A stretch of DNA of 64,000 nucleotides from positions 9,730,714 through 9,794,713 of the forward strand of contig CM029111.1 of NCBI GenBank assembly GCA_016859345.1, in the 5' to 3' direction. The notes beneath the pieces are model-generated. The model was given only the letters and a program-made list of their open reading frames with translations, ran no database searches and was not told where the DNA came from. Made by a program: the position numbers and the translations under genes. Positions 63,946 to 64,000 of this stretch are shown one piece after another. Each line of letters opens with the position of its first letter. The first letter of the stretch is position 1. The DNA is from Istiophorus platypterus. Taxonomy: Eukaryota > Chordata > Actinopteri > Istiophoriformes > Istiophoridae.

Positions 63946-64000
63946 GCAAGTCTCCGAGCGTGTGCGATAGTTTTGTGGGGATAGTGAAGACATCCTCGTC

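Overview
This window is vertebrate nuclear DNA from a ray-finned (teleost) fish, probably a percomorph. The genes have many short exons with GT-AG introns. The proteins match vertebrate families closely. The non-coding DNA is rich in microsatellites and in interspersed repeats that I recognise as typical of spiny-rayed fishes. I see no bacterial, viral or plasmid features.

Layout. (1) 1-7901 (+): the last 25 exons of an axonemal dynein heavy chain, best called dnah12, running from the microtubule-binding stalk to the C-terminus. (2) 9756-12530 (+): complete asb14 in nine exons, with ankyrin repeats and a SOCS box. (3) 13619-26624 (+): complete tasor (fam208a) in 23 exons, starting in a CpG island; it encodes the scaffold of the HUSH silencing complex. 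(4) 27-35 kb: gene desert with decayed repeats and one good CTCF-like motif. (5) 35178-36560 (-): amigo3, an intact single-exon LRR/Ig membrane adhesion protein. (6) 36.6-61.8 kb: a 25-kb desert upstream of a neural receptor gene. (7) 61.8 kb to the end: the GC-rich 5' region and first coding exon of a group III metabotropic glutamate receptor, best called grm7. That exon ends at an apparent GC splice donor, and the gene continues beyond the window.

The genes do not form a functional operon-like unit. Their linkage is ancestral: human DNAH12, ASB14, TASOR, AMIGO3 and GRM7 all lie on chromosome 3p. The compact tandem trio dnah12-asb14-tasor contrasts with the sparse neural part (amigo3, grm7).

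I found no convincing new biological system. The observations most worth a second look are a short hAT-like element with a perfect 8-bp target duplication in a tasor intron, the non-canonical GC donor of grm7 exon 1, a long GT microsatellite directly before a tandem splice acceptor in tasor, and convergently oriented CTCF-like motifs flanking amigo3. Exon boundaries were read by eye from splice consensus, reading phase and similarity to the human proteins as I remember them. No alignment or database search was run.
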